This document shows, piece by piece, positions 27,909 through 36,437 of a DNA stretch of 49,836 bases. The stretch is from NCBI RefSeq assembly GCF_009711525.1, contig NZ_SMLV01000425.1, forward strand, positions 1 to 49,836. Reading direction: 5' to 3'. A model generated the notes under the pieces. The model was given only the letters and a program-made list of their open reading frames with translations, did no database searches and had not been told where the DNA came from. This DNA comes from Fulvivirga lutimaris (GTDB taxonomy: Bacteria; Bacteroidota; Bacteroidia; Cytophagales; Cyclobacteriaceae). Every line of letters begins with the position of its first letter. Position 1 is the stretch's first letter. Both the position numbers and the translations under genes were made by a program.

Positions 27909-27964
27909 GAATGTCCTTTTTCAGAAACTTTGATTCGATTGCTGTTATTTCCTTAGTGAATCAG

Positions 27965-27972
27965 TATTTTTG
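27965..27972 (+). promoter_or_regulatory. Candidate -7 promoter element
   Basis: TATTTTTG matches TAnnTTTG 18 bases before the ATG of the 76-residue protein. The nearest upstream TTG (27939-27941) gives a 23-base spacer, longer than usual, so this is a moderate candidate only. Confidence 0.35.
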
Positions 27973-27989
27973 CTTAAAAATAAAGAAAC

Positions 27990-28220
27990 ATGACTACATT
28001 ACTATTGGGAATCGGAATTGTGGCCTTATTCTTCATCCTGATGTCGGTGCGACTAATTTTTTTAAAGGATGGACAGTTTAAAGGTACGTGTGCTTCACAA
28101 AACCCCTATTTAAATAAAGAAGGCGCGCAATGCGGTTACTGTGGTAAGACCATGACAGGAGATGAATCTTGTGGAAATCCTGATAATGAAGTAGACAAAG
28201 TAATGGCTAAGTTTTCATAA
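27990..28220 (+). CDS. Small four-cysteine membrane protein, NqrM-like
   Basis: A 76-residue protein with one N-terminal membrane helix (residues 3-24) and a short soluble tail holding four cysteines: KGTC, then QCGYCGK, then ESCGN. This layout resembles NqrM (DUF539), the small iron-delivery/maturation factor of the Na+-translocating NADH:quinone reductase, which also pairs one helix with four cysteines. No nqr or apbE gene is in the window, so the assignment rests on topology and cysteine pattern alone. It could equally be another metal- or cluster-binding membrane factor. It is convergent with the antiporter gene, with two bases between their stop codons. Confidence 0.6.
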   Translation: MTTLLLGIGIVALFFILMSVRLIFLKDGQFKGTCASQNPYLNKEGAQCGYCGKTMTGDESCGNPDNEVDKVMAKFS

Positions 28221-28222
28221 GC

Positions 28223-29189
28223 TTAGCCCCTAAACACCAGGTAGGAAATATAGGCAATATATACCGCCACAAATAGCATTCCTTCCCACCTAACAATACG
28301 AGCACCTTTCCCAACTGCAACAGCAAATAATAGTAAGGCACTTGCTCCAACTATCATAACTATATCGGTATTGCTGGCTACATCAAAAGGCAGAGGTCTT
28401 ATGACAGCAACTAACACCTAGTATCCATAAGAGATTGAATATGTTAGAACCAACTACATTACCCACGGCTATATCCGTGTTGCCTTTATAGGCAGCCATT
28501 GCAGAGGTAAAAAGTTCAGGAAGGGAGGTGCCAATTGCCACAACTGTTAATCCTATAAAAGTTTCACTAAGCCCAAATTGACTTGCAATAGTTGTGGCAC
28601 CATTAACCACCCATTCACCTCCAAAATATAGTCCTATCAAGCCTAAAAAGATATATAAGATGGACTTATTCATAGAGTGTGTAGGTTCCGGCTTTTGAGC
28701 TGCGGCATCAATTTTCTCATTATCTGATTTAAAAACCACATATATATAGCCCATAAAGAGAACAAAAAACAGAAGTAGAATGGCACCATCAATTCTGCTC
28801 AATGTGAGTGATTTTACATCAGAAAGTAAGGCAGCGTTTGCCAAAAAACCAACCAAAAGTGTGGCCACTAGTGAGAATGGAATTTCAGAAAAATAGATAT
28901 TCTTTGAAATAGGTAAAGGCCTAATTATAGCACTTATGCCTAAAATCAATAAGATGTTAGCAATGTTACTACCAAAGATGTTTCCAATGGCCAGACCGGG
29001 ATTACCTCCAAAACTGGCTGTTACGTTCACCAGTAGTTCAGGTAGTGATGTTCCAAAAGAGACAATTGTTAACCCAATAATCATTTGAGATACATTGTAT
29101 CTTGTTGCTATTGAAGATGCCCCATCGACCAATAAGTCTGCACCTTTTATTAGAAATATAAACCCTAGGATAAAGAGAAAATAGATCAT
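28223..29189 (-). pseudogene. Ca2+/Na+ antiporter (CaCA family) with one-base frameshift
   Basis: Inner-membrane cation exchanger of the YrbG type. The two inverted alpha-repeat halves are present, each with GxTIVSFGTSLPELLV-like and GNIFGSNIANILLILG-like motifs holding the transport acidic residues. The first frame (29189-28383) loses homology after NLLWILGVS and stops after about eight unrelated residues. The expected continuation (AVIRPLPFD to the end, stop at 28223) is in another frame. Removing one T at about 28409 on the minus strand restores a protein of about 320 residues, the normal family length. Either a real null mutation or a sequence error; the site has no strong slippery heptamer. 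Confidence 0.9.
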
Positions 29190-29316
29190 AAAATACTGAT
29201 TTGTAATTAGTTGTAATTGATAATGTTATAGCTATTTGTTCTTTTGATAAGAAAAGAATTATCAGTGAGACGCATAAATAAATTAAAGTCACAAATCCTG
29301 ATTAAAATGAAAATGC

Positions 29317-29324
29317 TAACTTTG
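29317..29324 (+). promoter_or_regulatory. Candidate -7 promoter element for glmM
   Basis: TAACTTTG matches TAnnTTTG 26 bases before the TTG start of glmM. The -33 region is poor (CTG at 29298-29300), so the call rests mainly on the -7 match and its position in the intergenic region. Confidence 0.4.
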
Positions 29325-29349
29325 CATATTCATTTTAACCTAGTAAAAA

Positions 29350-30738
29350 TTGACTTTAATAAAATCCATTTCAGGAATAAGAGGAACGATTGGAGGGCAG
29401 CCTGGTGAGGGATTAACTCCGTTAGATATTGTTAAATTCAGCGCGGCATTTGGAAGTTGGGCTGTAAAGCAAAGTGGCAAGAAAAAAATCATTATTGGCA
29501 GAGATGCGCGCATCTCCGGTGAGATGGTTAGTGGTTTGGTAGTGAATACATTAATAGGGTTGGGAATAGATGTTATTGACCTTGGTCTTTCAACTACACC
29601 AACTGTAGAAATGGCAGTTCCTGCTGAAGATGCCGCAGGTGGAATTATCTTAACAGCCAGCCACAATCCTATACAGTGGAATGCGCTGAAGCTTCTTAAT
29701 AGTAAGGGTGAGTTTATTTCAGGAGATGATGGTGCGGAAGTACTAAAAATTGCAGAGTCAAATGACTATAAATTTGCTGAGGTACTGTCCTTAGGGAAGT
29801 TAAAAACGGATGATTCTTATATCGATAAGCATATTGATATCATCTTAAAATTACCTCTAGTTGATGTAGGGGTCGTTAAAGAGCGCAAGTTTAGTGTTGT
29901 TGTTGATGCTGTTAATTCAACTGGAGGAATTGCAGTACCGAGATTGCTTAAAGCAATGGGGGTTAAGGTTACAGAGCTTTATTGCGAGCCTACTGGGCAT
30001 TTTCCTCATAACCCTGAACCACTACCAGAAAACCTAAATCATATTTCTTCAGAAATGGAGAAAGGGAAATTTGACTTGGGAATTGTAGTAGATCCAGATG
30101 TGGACAGATTGGCGCTAATTCAGGAAGATGGAACTCCTTTTGGTGAAGAATACACTCTTGTGGCTGTTGCTGACTATATTTTATCTAACAATAAAGGGAA
30201 TACCGTTTCTAACATGTCTTCATCCATGGCATTAAGAGTAGTTACTGAAAAGCATGAGTGTACTTACACATCATCAGCTGTAGGTGAGGTAAATGTTGTA
30301 GAGGAAATGAAGAGAACCAATGCAGTAATTGGTGGTGAGGGAAATGGAGGTATTATTTATCCTGAATTACATTATGGTAGAGATGCTTTGGTGGGTATTG
30401 CTTTGTTCCTAACGCATTTGGCCAAGTTTGGAAAAAGCTGTTCACGACTTAGAGCGAGTTATCCAAATTTCCATATCTCTAAAAATAAAATTGAGCTTAC
30501 TCCAGAGGTGGATGTAGACAAAATTTTGGTTGAAATTCAAAAGCAATATGCTTCAAAAAAGATCAGCACCATAGACGGTGTGAAAATTGAATTTGATCAG
30601 GAGTGGGTTCACCTAAGAAAGTCTAACACAGAGCCAATAATAAGAATATATTCAGAGTCAGAATCAGAGGCAACTGCCGAACATCTGGCAAAGAAAATAA
30701 TCTCCGACATTAAAGAAATAATTACAGCTAAAGCATAA
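29350..30738 (+). CDS. glmM: Phosphoglucosamine mutase
   Basis: Alpha-D-phosphohexomutase, 462 residues, most likely converting glucosamine-6-phosphate to glucosamine-1-phosphate for peptidoglycan and lipopolysaccharide. The phosphoserine loop is LTASHNP (S104), the metal loop DPDVDR (D248, D250, D252), the sugar-binding loop GEGNGG, and the C-terminal phosphate-binding loop RKSNTEPIIRIY. The start is TTG (29350), directly preceding the conserved LIKSISGIRG; no ATG fits. A phosphomannomutase role is possible, as family members are hard to separate by motif. It precedes the cysteine desulfurase by 4 bases. Confidence 0.88.
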   Translation: MTLIKSISGIRGTIGGQPGEGLTPLDIVKFSAAFGSWAVKQSGKKKIIIGRDARISGEMVSGLVVNTLIGLGIDVIDLGLSTTPTVEMAVPAEDAAGGIILTASHNPIQWNALKLLNSKGEFISGDDGAEVLKIAESNDYKFAEVLSLGKLKTDDSYIDKHIDIILKLPLVDVGVVKERKFSVVVDAVNSTGGIAVPRLLKAMGVKVTELYCEPTGHFPHNPEPLPENLNHISSEMEKGKFDLGIVVDPDVDRLALIQEDGTPFGEEYTLVAVADYILSNNKGNTVSNMSSSMALRVVTEKHECTYTSSAVGEVNVVEEMKRTNAVIGGEGNGGIIYPELHYGRDALVGIALFLTHLAKFGKSCSRLRASYPNFHISKNKIELTPEVDVDKILVEIQKQYASKKISTIDGVKIEFDQEWVHLRKSNTEPIIRIYSESESEATAEHLAKKIISDIKEIITAKA

Positions 30739-30742
30739 AATC

Positions 30743-31894
30743 ATGAATGTTTATCTGGACAATGCAGCAACAACAGCTATAGATAGTGAAGTATTTGAGG
30801 CCATGAAGCCTTACTTACTTGAAAATTTTGGCAACCCATCGTCTACTCATTCTCATGGGCGAAAGGTGCGTTCAGCAATTGAATATGCCAGAAAAACTGT
30901 AGCAGAATTACTTCATGCTTCTCCGAGTGAAATTTTCTTCACTTCTGGAGGAACTGAGGCTGATAACACGCTCATCTGTTCGTCAATTGATACATATGAT
31001 TTAAAACATGCTATAAGCTCTAAAATTGAGCACCATGCGGTGCTTCACACATTAGAGAACCTTGAAAAGCAAGGCAAAATTAAGCTCAGCTTTGTAAACC
31101 TGGATGATAACGGTAATGTTGACTTTGATCATCTGGAAGAGCTGTTAAAAACCAATAGCCGCTCGTTGGTGTCTCTTATGCATGCCAACAATGAAATTGG
31201 CAATCTTATAGACCTTGACAGATTGGGAGAGCTATGCGCAAGTTATGACGCAATAGTTCACTCTGATACTGTTCAGACCATGGGTCATTATAAACACGAT
31301 TTATCAAAGCTGAAATTACATTGTATCACTGGAGCAGGACATAAATTTCATGGACCAAAAGGTGCTGGATTTATGTATATTGATAGGAATACGAAAATTG
31401 CTCCATTCATTCATGGTGGTGCTCAAGAGCGTAATATGCGTGGAGGTACAGAAAATGTTTACGGCATTATAGGTACAGCCAAGGCTTTGGAAATAGCCTA
31501 CAGAGATATGGAAGAACATCAGGTTTATATCCAGGGGTTGAAAGACCGGATGATCTCCAAATTGAAGAATACTATTGAAGGTGTTGGATTTAATGGGGAA
31601 TCAGAAAATAAGGACAAAAGCCTGTATACGGTATTAAATGTTTGTTTACCGCCATCTCCAGACAATGACATGCTTCTATTTACTTTGGACATAAATGGTA
31701 TTTCTGCTTCTGGTGGAAGTGCTTGCTCAAGCGGAGCGTCTAAAGGATCCCATGTGCTTTCAGGCATTAATTCTGATCCAACTAGAGGTGCGGTAAGATT
31801 CTCATTCAGTAAGTACAACACTCCTGAAGAGATAGACTACGCTGCAGAAAAGGTAGCTGAGTTTTATAGTGAGTTGGCAGTGAAAAACTTATAA
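30743..31894 (+). CDS. Cysteine desulfurase (NifS/IscS family)
   Basis: PLP-dependent enzyme that takes sulfur from cysteine for Fe-S cluster and tRNA thiolation. 383 residues. The PLP lysine is K201 in GAGHKFHGPKG, the cofactor-stacking region includes EHHAV (96-100), and the persulfide cysteine is C328 in the mobile loop GSACSSGASKGSH, characteristic of group I (NifS/IscS). No iscU or other Fe-S genes are adjacent; glmM is directly upstream by 4 bases. The 3' end overlaps the convergent beta-barrel gene by 6 bases, both using the palindrome TTATAA as Leu-stop. Confidence 0.93.
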   Translation: MNVYLDNAATTAIDSEVFEAMKPYLLENFGNPSSTHSHGRKVRSAIEYARKTVAELLHASPSEIFFTSGGTEADNTLICSSIDTYDLKHAISSKIEHHAVLHTLENLEKQGKIKLSFVNLDDNGNVDFDHLEELLKTNSRSLVSLMHANNEIGNLIDLDRLGELCASYDAIVHSDTVQTMGHYKHDLSKLKLHCITGAGHKFHGPKGAGFMYIDRNTKIAPFIHGGAQERNMRGGTENVYGIIGTAKALEIAYRDMEEHQVYIQGLKDRMISKLKNTIEGVGFNGESENKDKSLYTVLNVCLPPSPDNDMLLFTLDINGISASGGSACSSGASKGSHVLSGINSDPTRGAVRFSFSKYNTPEEIDYAAEKVAEFYSELAVKNL

Positions 31895-32533
31895 ATAGAA
31901 GAGGATACCTAAAGTTATTGCTATACTTCTATTAGCATGTTTTTTATAGCCTTCAGGTTTGGTTTCAAGGTCATAAGTATCAGTAAGTCCATAATTGTAG
32001 CGAACATCCAGAATAAGATGATTTATAGAAAGTGGGTAAATTAGTCCAAGTCCTGCTATAGCACCTATCTCTTGCCTACTATCTTTAAACCCTTCATTAT
32101 TATAGCTGCTGGTAAATACATAGTCTTCCTCAATAATTTTGGTTTCAGCTTCGATTCTTGACCTATATTTCCCTTTTGTCCAACGACCGGCATAAACTCC
32201 AAGGACTCCATAGTATTCTATTTTATTACCAAACCTGTATTGAAGCAGGACTGGTAACTGTAAATATGTGCTGGTTAATTGATCAAAAATGTCATCACCA
32301 AACTCTTCTTTATAACCTTTAGTAGTCATTAACAGCTCAGCTTGTAGATAGATTTGAGTTGTCAAAGGCACGTTTCCCATGGCTCCAAATTCTGTTCCTG
32401 ATTTAAGAACTTGATAATCTGAGTCAAAGCTCTGCTGAGAAAGCGTCAACCCAGCTTTCGGGCCTATCCTTACCTGACTATGAGTTATGGCAGAAATGGA
32501 TAAAATTAAAAGTGATGTAATTAATAGTCTCAT
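31889..32533 (-). CDS. PorT-like outer-membrane beta-barrel protein
   Basis: A 214-residue protein with a signal peptide (1-19), followed by KAGLTLSQQ and alternating amphipathic strands (for example YLQLPVLLQYRFG, HLILDVRYNYGL) ending in a hydrophobic-aromatic terminus (ITLGILFYL), as in outer-membrane proteins of the PorT/OmpW-like barrel family of Bacteroidota. It is the last gene of the operon encoding the T9SS PKD protein and starts by a 4-base overlap with the small lipoprotein gene. A role in anchoring or assembling the surface protein is plausible but not shown. Confidence 0.75.
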   Translation of the reverse strand: MRLLITSLLILSISAITHSQVRIGPKAGLTLSQQSFDSDYQVLKSGTEFGAMGNVPLTTQIYLQAELLMTTKGYKEEFGDDIFDQLTSTYLQLPVLLQYRFGNKIEYYGVLGVYAGRWTKGKYRSRIEAETKIIEEDYVFTSSYNNEGFKDSRQEIGAIAGLGLIYPLSINHLILDVRYNYGLTDTYDLETKPEGYKKHANRSIAITLGILFYL

Positions 32534-32931
32534 GGACGTATAGGTTCTAGTACATACCTGAATTCTGTAGAGCCAACCTTGTCGCTTCTTTGGATAACTT
32601 GTAATTCCAGAAGGCGAAATTGTAATTCAACAATTAGATATTCCTCAATACCCAAATTACTGCTAAGTTCAATCTGCTGATCACCATTGACTAACTGCCA
32701 TGTACCTTCATCCGTTTCATTATTTAGGTTAGTTCGGGTATAAGTTAAATCTTGATTTAATTTTATTCTATATGCTGATAAATCTGTATCCTGTTCAACT
32801 CCATTAATGTATACATTCGTCATTTTCCATTCTTTGCTTAAGAAAAATGATAGATCTGGTTTTTCTGAACTTCCGCATGAAAACAGACCTATAATTATGA
32901 AGAAATGAAGTATGTATTTTGACCTCAGCAT
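32530..32931 (-). CDS. Small lipocalin-like lipoprotein
   Basis: A 133-residue lipoprotein: signal peptide with lipobox LFSC (C19), then a compact beta-rich domain with the pattern EWKMTNVYING, LNQDLTYT and GTWQLV, resembling lipocalin-like domains common in Bacteroidota lipoproteins. No catalytic residues are apparent. It is encoded two bases after the PKD protein and overlaps the barrel gene by four bases, so it belongs to the same operon. The function is unknown; the fold call is tentative. Confidence 0.7.
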   Translation of the reverse strand: MLRSKYILHFFIIIGLFSCGSSEKPDLSFFLSKEWKMTNVYINGVEQDTDLSAYRIKLNQDLTYTRTNLNNETDEGTWQLVNGDQQIELSSNLGIEEYLIVELQFRLLELQVIQRSDKVGSTEFRYVLEPIRP

Positions 32932-32933
32932 GA

Positions 32934-35900
32934 TTAATTCACAATTAGTTTTTGAATGTAGTTCGCCTCTTTAACCTTAACATGAATAAAGTATGATCCA
33001 TGTTGGAGACCTGTAACTTCTATCATTGGCCGTTCAGGTGTTGTAGACCATACTTTTTTACCTGTTAGCGAATGGATATTTATCTTAATGTCACTCGAAA
33101 GCCAGCTTTCAGGAAATGAAATGAAAACATTTCCATAACTAGGATTTGGATAAACACTCAATTCTTTACTCAGCAAGTCCTCGGCCCCAGTTACTGTCAG
33201 GTTCACAAACTGGCATGAGGTGGTTTGATTACAATCATTGAATGTGGTTAAACACAACTCATAAACAGCGCCAAATAATACATCAATATCGTTGTAAGTA
33301 TAAACGGGATTTAATTCTGTTGAAGTCTGTCCATTGCCAAAGTCCCATAGGTAATCTTTACCATTCTGCGATTGATTTTCTAAATATATAGTTACACTTT
33401 GCTCTGCTATCTCATAAAGTATGTTAAATTCCGCAGTAGGCAACTGACTAATCAGTACCTCAGTGCTTGCTTCATTGCTACAACCATTAATGTCAGTGAC
33501 TTCAACACTGTAAATCCCTGCATCTGTTACATCTAAAGTTTGATTGTTTGATCCATCACTCCATAAATAGTTAGTAAATCCAGGGCCTGCATCTATCGTT
33601 AAGGTTTCACTTTCACACAATTCAAATTCTGTTGGCAAGCTAAACACTGGCTTGTCAAATATTTCGATTTCCGTAATCGTGGAGGCCTCACACCCATTTG
33701 ATTTGATTGTTAATTCAACTCCATAGTTACCTGCATTACTATAGGAATAACTAACACTCCCCGGCACTTCACTATCGATAACCCCATCTCCATCAAAATC
33801 CCAACTATAAGTAGTATTTGCACCTGTGCCTGAAGAAAGGTCTGTGAATATAACATCGCTGTCAATGCATCCATTGTTTACACTGAAATTTGGAACAGGA
33901 GCATTGTTAAAAATTACTTCTTTAACCAATTCTTCAATACAACCAGAGCCATTATCAACTGTCAATCTTGCGAAATATGGGCCATCATCTAAGTAAGTGA
34001 ACTCATCAGTATCTGTATTGCTATCAATTTTACCATCACTGTCAAAGTCCCACGAAACTATAGCCGAATCATTTAGGCCTGATGAAGTATTTGTAAATAT
34101 CACAGGGTCTCCAACACAAGCTGACTCTAAGCTAAAGTCGAGCTGCGGTTTCTCTATGATTGTGATTGTCTGTACCGCAATATAACTGCACCCCTCTGAA
34201 GATGTGGCGATGAGCTCAACATTATATGATCCGTCTAATGGATATATAAAAGTTGGATTAAGCCTGTTACTATCTTCTAATCCATCTCCGTCAAAATCCC
34301 ACGAATAAGTAGTTGCACTGGTAGTATTTACTGATCCATTTGTGAATGCTGTTGATGTTCCTGCACAAGATGTCGCAGCAGAAAAATCCGGAATTATAGC
34401 TTCTGGTATTGTAATATTCAAAATATGCTCGTCAGTACATTCTGTGCTGTTGCTGATTGACAAAATAGCAATATAGTTTCCAGCTGATAAGTAGTCATAA
34501 CTCACGTTACCGGCTAGATTGCTATCTTCAATGCCGTCATTATTAAAATCCCAGCTATATATTGCTCCTGATGATAATCCTGTAGAGCTGTCAATAAAAT
34601 CTATTACTGTGGTTTCACAGTTATTCTCAAATGTAAAAGAGGCTAATGGTTCACTTGCTATTTCTATTATAGCAGAATGAGTGAGTGTTTCACTCCCAGT
34701 TTCTATAGTCAGGGTAGCTGTATACATTCCTGATGTTGTGTAAACAAACTGTTCACTACCTGCAGTATTGCTGTCTTCGAGACCATCATCATCAAAGTCC
34801 CAACTATAGGTTGAGCCAGGTGGAATGTCAGTAGAGTTATCTAGAAAAAGGGTAGCTGCTCCAGCGCATCCTAGCTGAACAGAGAAACTAGCATTGGGCC
34901 CACCTCCTGTCGATACCGGATCTACCGTAACTGCTTTTGAATAGGTTGTTCTGCAGCCAAGTCCATCACTTACTTCAAGCGTTGTCAAATAGGAGCTCGC
35001 TGCAGGAAAGGTATTTTGGGTATTGCCGGCCGTATTATCATCTTCTATTCCATCAGTATCAAAATCCCAAGACCAGGTTGAAGCAGGGTCAACATTAAAT
35101 TGATCTACAGTATAAGATGTAATGGAGCCAACCTCAACACGATCGGTGTTAAAGACAACAATAGGCTTTGGTTTTATAGTGATTTCAACTCCAACACTAT
35201 CATAACAAATTTGACCTTGACTTATTGCTAAGGAAACCTCATATGTGCCAGGGTTGGTGAATGTATAGTTTGCATTGCCTATAATGTTGCTGTCTACAAT
35301 TTCATCTCCGTTAAAATACCATCTGTACTCAGCATCTCCTTGGATATCAGTGCTTAAGTCTGTGAAGGTTATTTGTTCACCTGCACAGGCTAACGAAATA
35401 TCAAAGTTGGCAGTAGGCTGAGCGCAATCGTCAATCACCTCAAACTCTCTGGTCTCTTTGAACCCCCAAAGCCCATTTTCATTTCGTGCTCTGAAGCTTA
35501 TTTTGTTTGTTCCCACAGGAATGTCCAAGGCTGAAGGAATTAATAAGCTGGCAATATCAACATCAACATCATCAGGTTCAACATCTACTAATGCTCCATT
35601 ACCATAGCCTGGGTCATCTCCATAAAAATATTCTAAATCAGTTATTTTCAGTGGAGTGCTACTCATATTACCACCGGGATTCACGTATACCACTCTAGTC
35701 TCGGCAAACCCCCAATTGCCTAATGCGTCTTGTGCTCTGATACCAATGACATGATAACCTGAAGTTAAACCATTTGGTAATAGCTGTTGAACATCTATTA
35801 ATTGACCTGTCGTAATGGTTATAGCTGTTCCATTTCCTTGGCCTGGATCAACGTCAAAATAATATTCAAGTGCCACCATATCTTCTGGCGTTGGGTTTGG

Positions 35901-36431
35901 ATTTAATGGGTTCTGTACATAGAAAACTCTAGTTTCATAAAATCCCCATTTGTCACTCGCATTTTTTACTCGGTATGAAACTGTATGAAAGCCATTTGAC
36001 AAAGCACTAACATCAAGAACTTCATTTAAATCCACAGTGGTGTTGGGTGAAATAGGTGATAAAACCCCGTTGCCAACCCCAGGGTCCAAATCTACGAAAT
36101 ACTCTATATCAGTTAGGTTAACAGGCAAGGGTGGAGTTGTATCTTCATTGCTCTTGATGAAAAAATTACGTGCTTCATATACCCCCCAGTTTCCCGATGC
36201 ATTTTGAGCTCTTATTACTAATAAATGAATCCCTTCTGATAACCCCATCATTGAGGTTGGTATCGTAATATTTATATCAATTGACTGACCTTGAGATATT
36301 GGTATGTCAGTAGCTAATCCAACACCGGGATCATCATCAATGTAGTACTCCATAGCTATGATGTCATCTTGCGCTAGCAAGACACCATATGACATAAGTG
36401 TCGTAAGCAATATTGTTATGATTCTAAGCAA
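32934..36431 (-). CDS. T9SS-secreted PKD-repeat surface protein
   Basis: A 1165-residue exported protein. A signal peptide (1-20) leads to four N-terminal repeats of about 80 residues (starting at 27, 110, 189 and 267). Seven PKD-type repeats of about 83 residues follow, each with a WDFDxDGxxDSN-like core (371, 455, 544, 627, 711, 794, 877); then an Ig-like module (928-995), one more PKD (WDFGNG near 1029), and a T9SS C-terminal sorting domain (1085-1165: LSVYPNPSYG, then GLQHGSYFIHVK and QKLIVN). It is probably a surface adhesin or matrix protein; the acidic DxDxDG loops may bind calcium. The start is TTG, six bases after the beta-helix gene stop. Confidence 0.92.
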   Translation of the reverse strand: MLRIITILLTTLMSYGVLLAQDDIIAMEYYIDDDPGVGLATDIPISQGQSIDINITIPTSMMGLSEGIHLLVIRAQNASGNWGVYEARNFFIKSNEDTTPPLPVNLTDIEYFVDLDPGVGNGVLSPISPNTTVDLNEVLDVSALSNGFHTVSYRVKNASDKWGFYETRVFYVQNPLNPNPTPEDMVALEYYFDVDPGQGNGTAITITTGQLIDVQQLLPNGLTSGYHVIGIRAQDALGNWGFAETRVVYVNPGGNMSSTPLKITDLEYFYGDDPGYGNGALVDVEPDDVDVDIASLLIPSALDIPVGTNKISFRARNENGLWGFKETREFEVIDDCAQPTANFDISLACAGEQITFTDLSTDIQGDAEYRWYFNGDEIVDSNIIGNANYTFTNPGTYEVSLAISQGQICYDSVGVEITIKPKPIVVFNTDRVEVGSITSYTVDQFNVDPASTWSWDFDTDGIEDDNTAGNTQNTFPAASSYLTTLEVSDGLGCRTTYSKAVTVDPVSTGGGPNASFSVQLGCAGAATLFLDNSTDIPPGSTYSWDFDDDGLEDSNTAGSEQFVYTTSGMYTATLTIETGSETLTHSAIIEIASEPLASFTFENNCETTVIDFIDSSTGLSSGAIYSWDFNNDGIEDSNLAGNVSYDYLSAGNYIAILSISNSTECTDEHILNITIPEAIIPDFSAATSCAGTSTAFTNGSVNTTSATTYSWDFDGDGLEDSNRLNPTFIYPLDGSYNVELIATSSEGCSYIAVQTITIIEKPQLDFSLESACVGDPVIFTNTSSGLNDSAIVSWDFDSDGKIDSNTDTDEFTYLDDGPYFARLTVDNGSGCIEELVKEVIFNNAPVPNFSVNNGCIDSDVIFTDLSSGTGANTTYSWDFDGDGVIDSEVPGSVSYSYSNAGNYGVELTIKSNGCEASTITEIEIFDKPVFSLPTEFELCESETLTIDAGPGFTNYLWSDGSNNQTLDVTDAGIYSVEVTDINGCSNEASTEVLISQLPTAEFNILYEIAEQSVTIYLENQSQNGKDYLWDFGNGQTSTELNPVYTYNDIDVLFGAVYELCLTTFNDCNQTTSCQFVNLTVTGAEDLLSKELSVYPNPSYGNVFISFPESWLSSDIKINIHSLTGKKVWSTTPERPMIEVTGLQHGSYFIHVKVKEANYIQKLIVN
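33657..35417 (-). repeat. Seven tandem PKD repeats with acidic WDFDxDG cores
   Basis: Coding repeats of about 250 bases (residues 339-925 of the T9SS protein). Spacing between successive WDF-type cores is 84, 89, 83, 84, 83 and 83 residues. Core copies read WDFDTDGIEDDN, WDFDDDGLEDSN, WDFNNDGIEDSN, WDFDGDGLEDSN, WDFDSDGKIDSN and WDFDGDGVIDSE; the first copy is degenerate (WYFNGDEIVDSN). Confidence 0.9.
35433..36353 (-). repeat. Four tandem N-terminal EYFxDxDPGxGNG repeats
   Basis: Residues 27-333 of the T9SS protein hold four copies of a module of 78-83 residues. Each starts with EYF/EYY, then DxDPGxG(NG), and ends with a RA(Q/R)NxxGxWGxxETRxFxV-type strand. Copies are well diverged in their middle parts. 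This module is unlike the PKD repeats that follow. Confidence 0.88.
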
Positions 36432-36437
36432 ATATCT

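Noticed and set aside
33657-36353. Regular repeats that could be mistaken for a CRISPR-like array
   Set aside because: They are diverged coding repeats in one continuous reading frame with protein-level periodicity, without identical short repeats or unique spacers.
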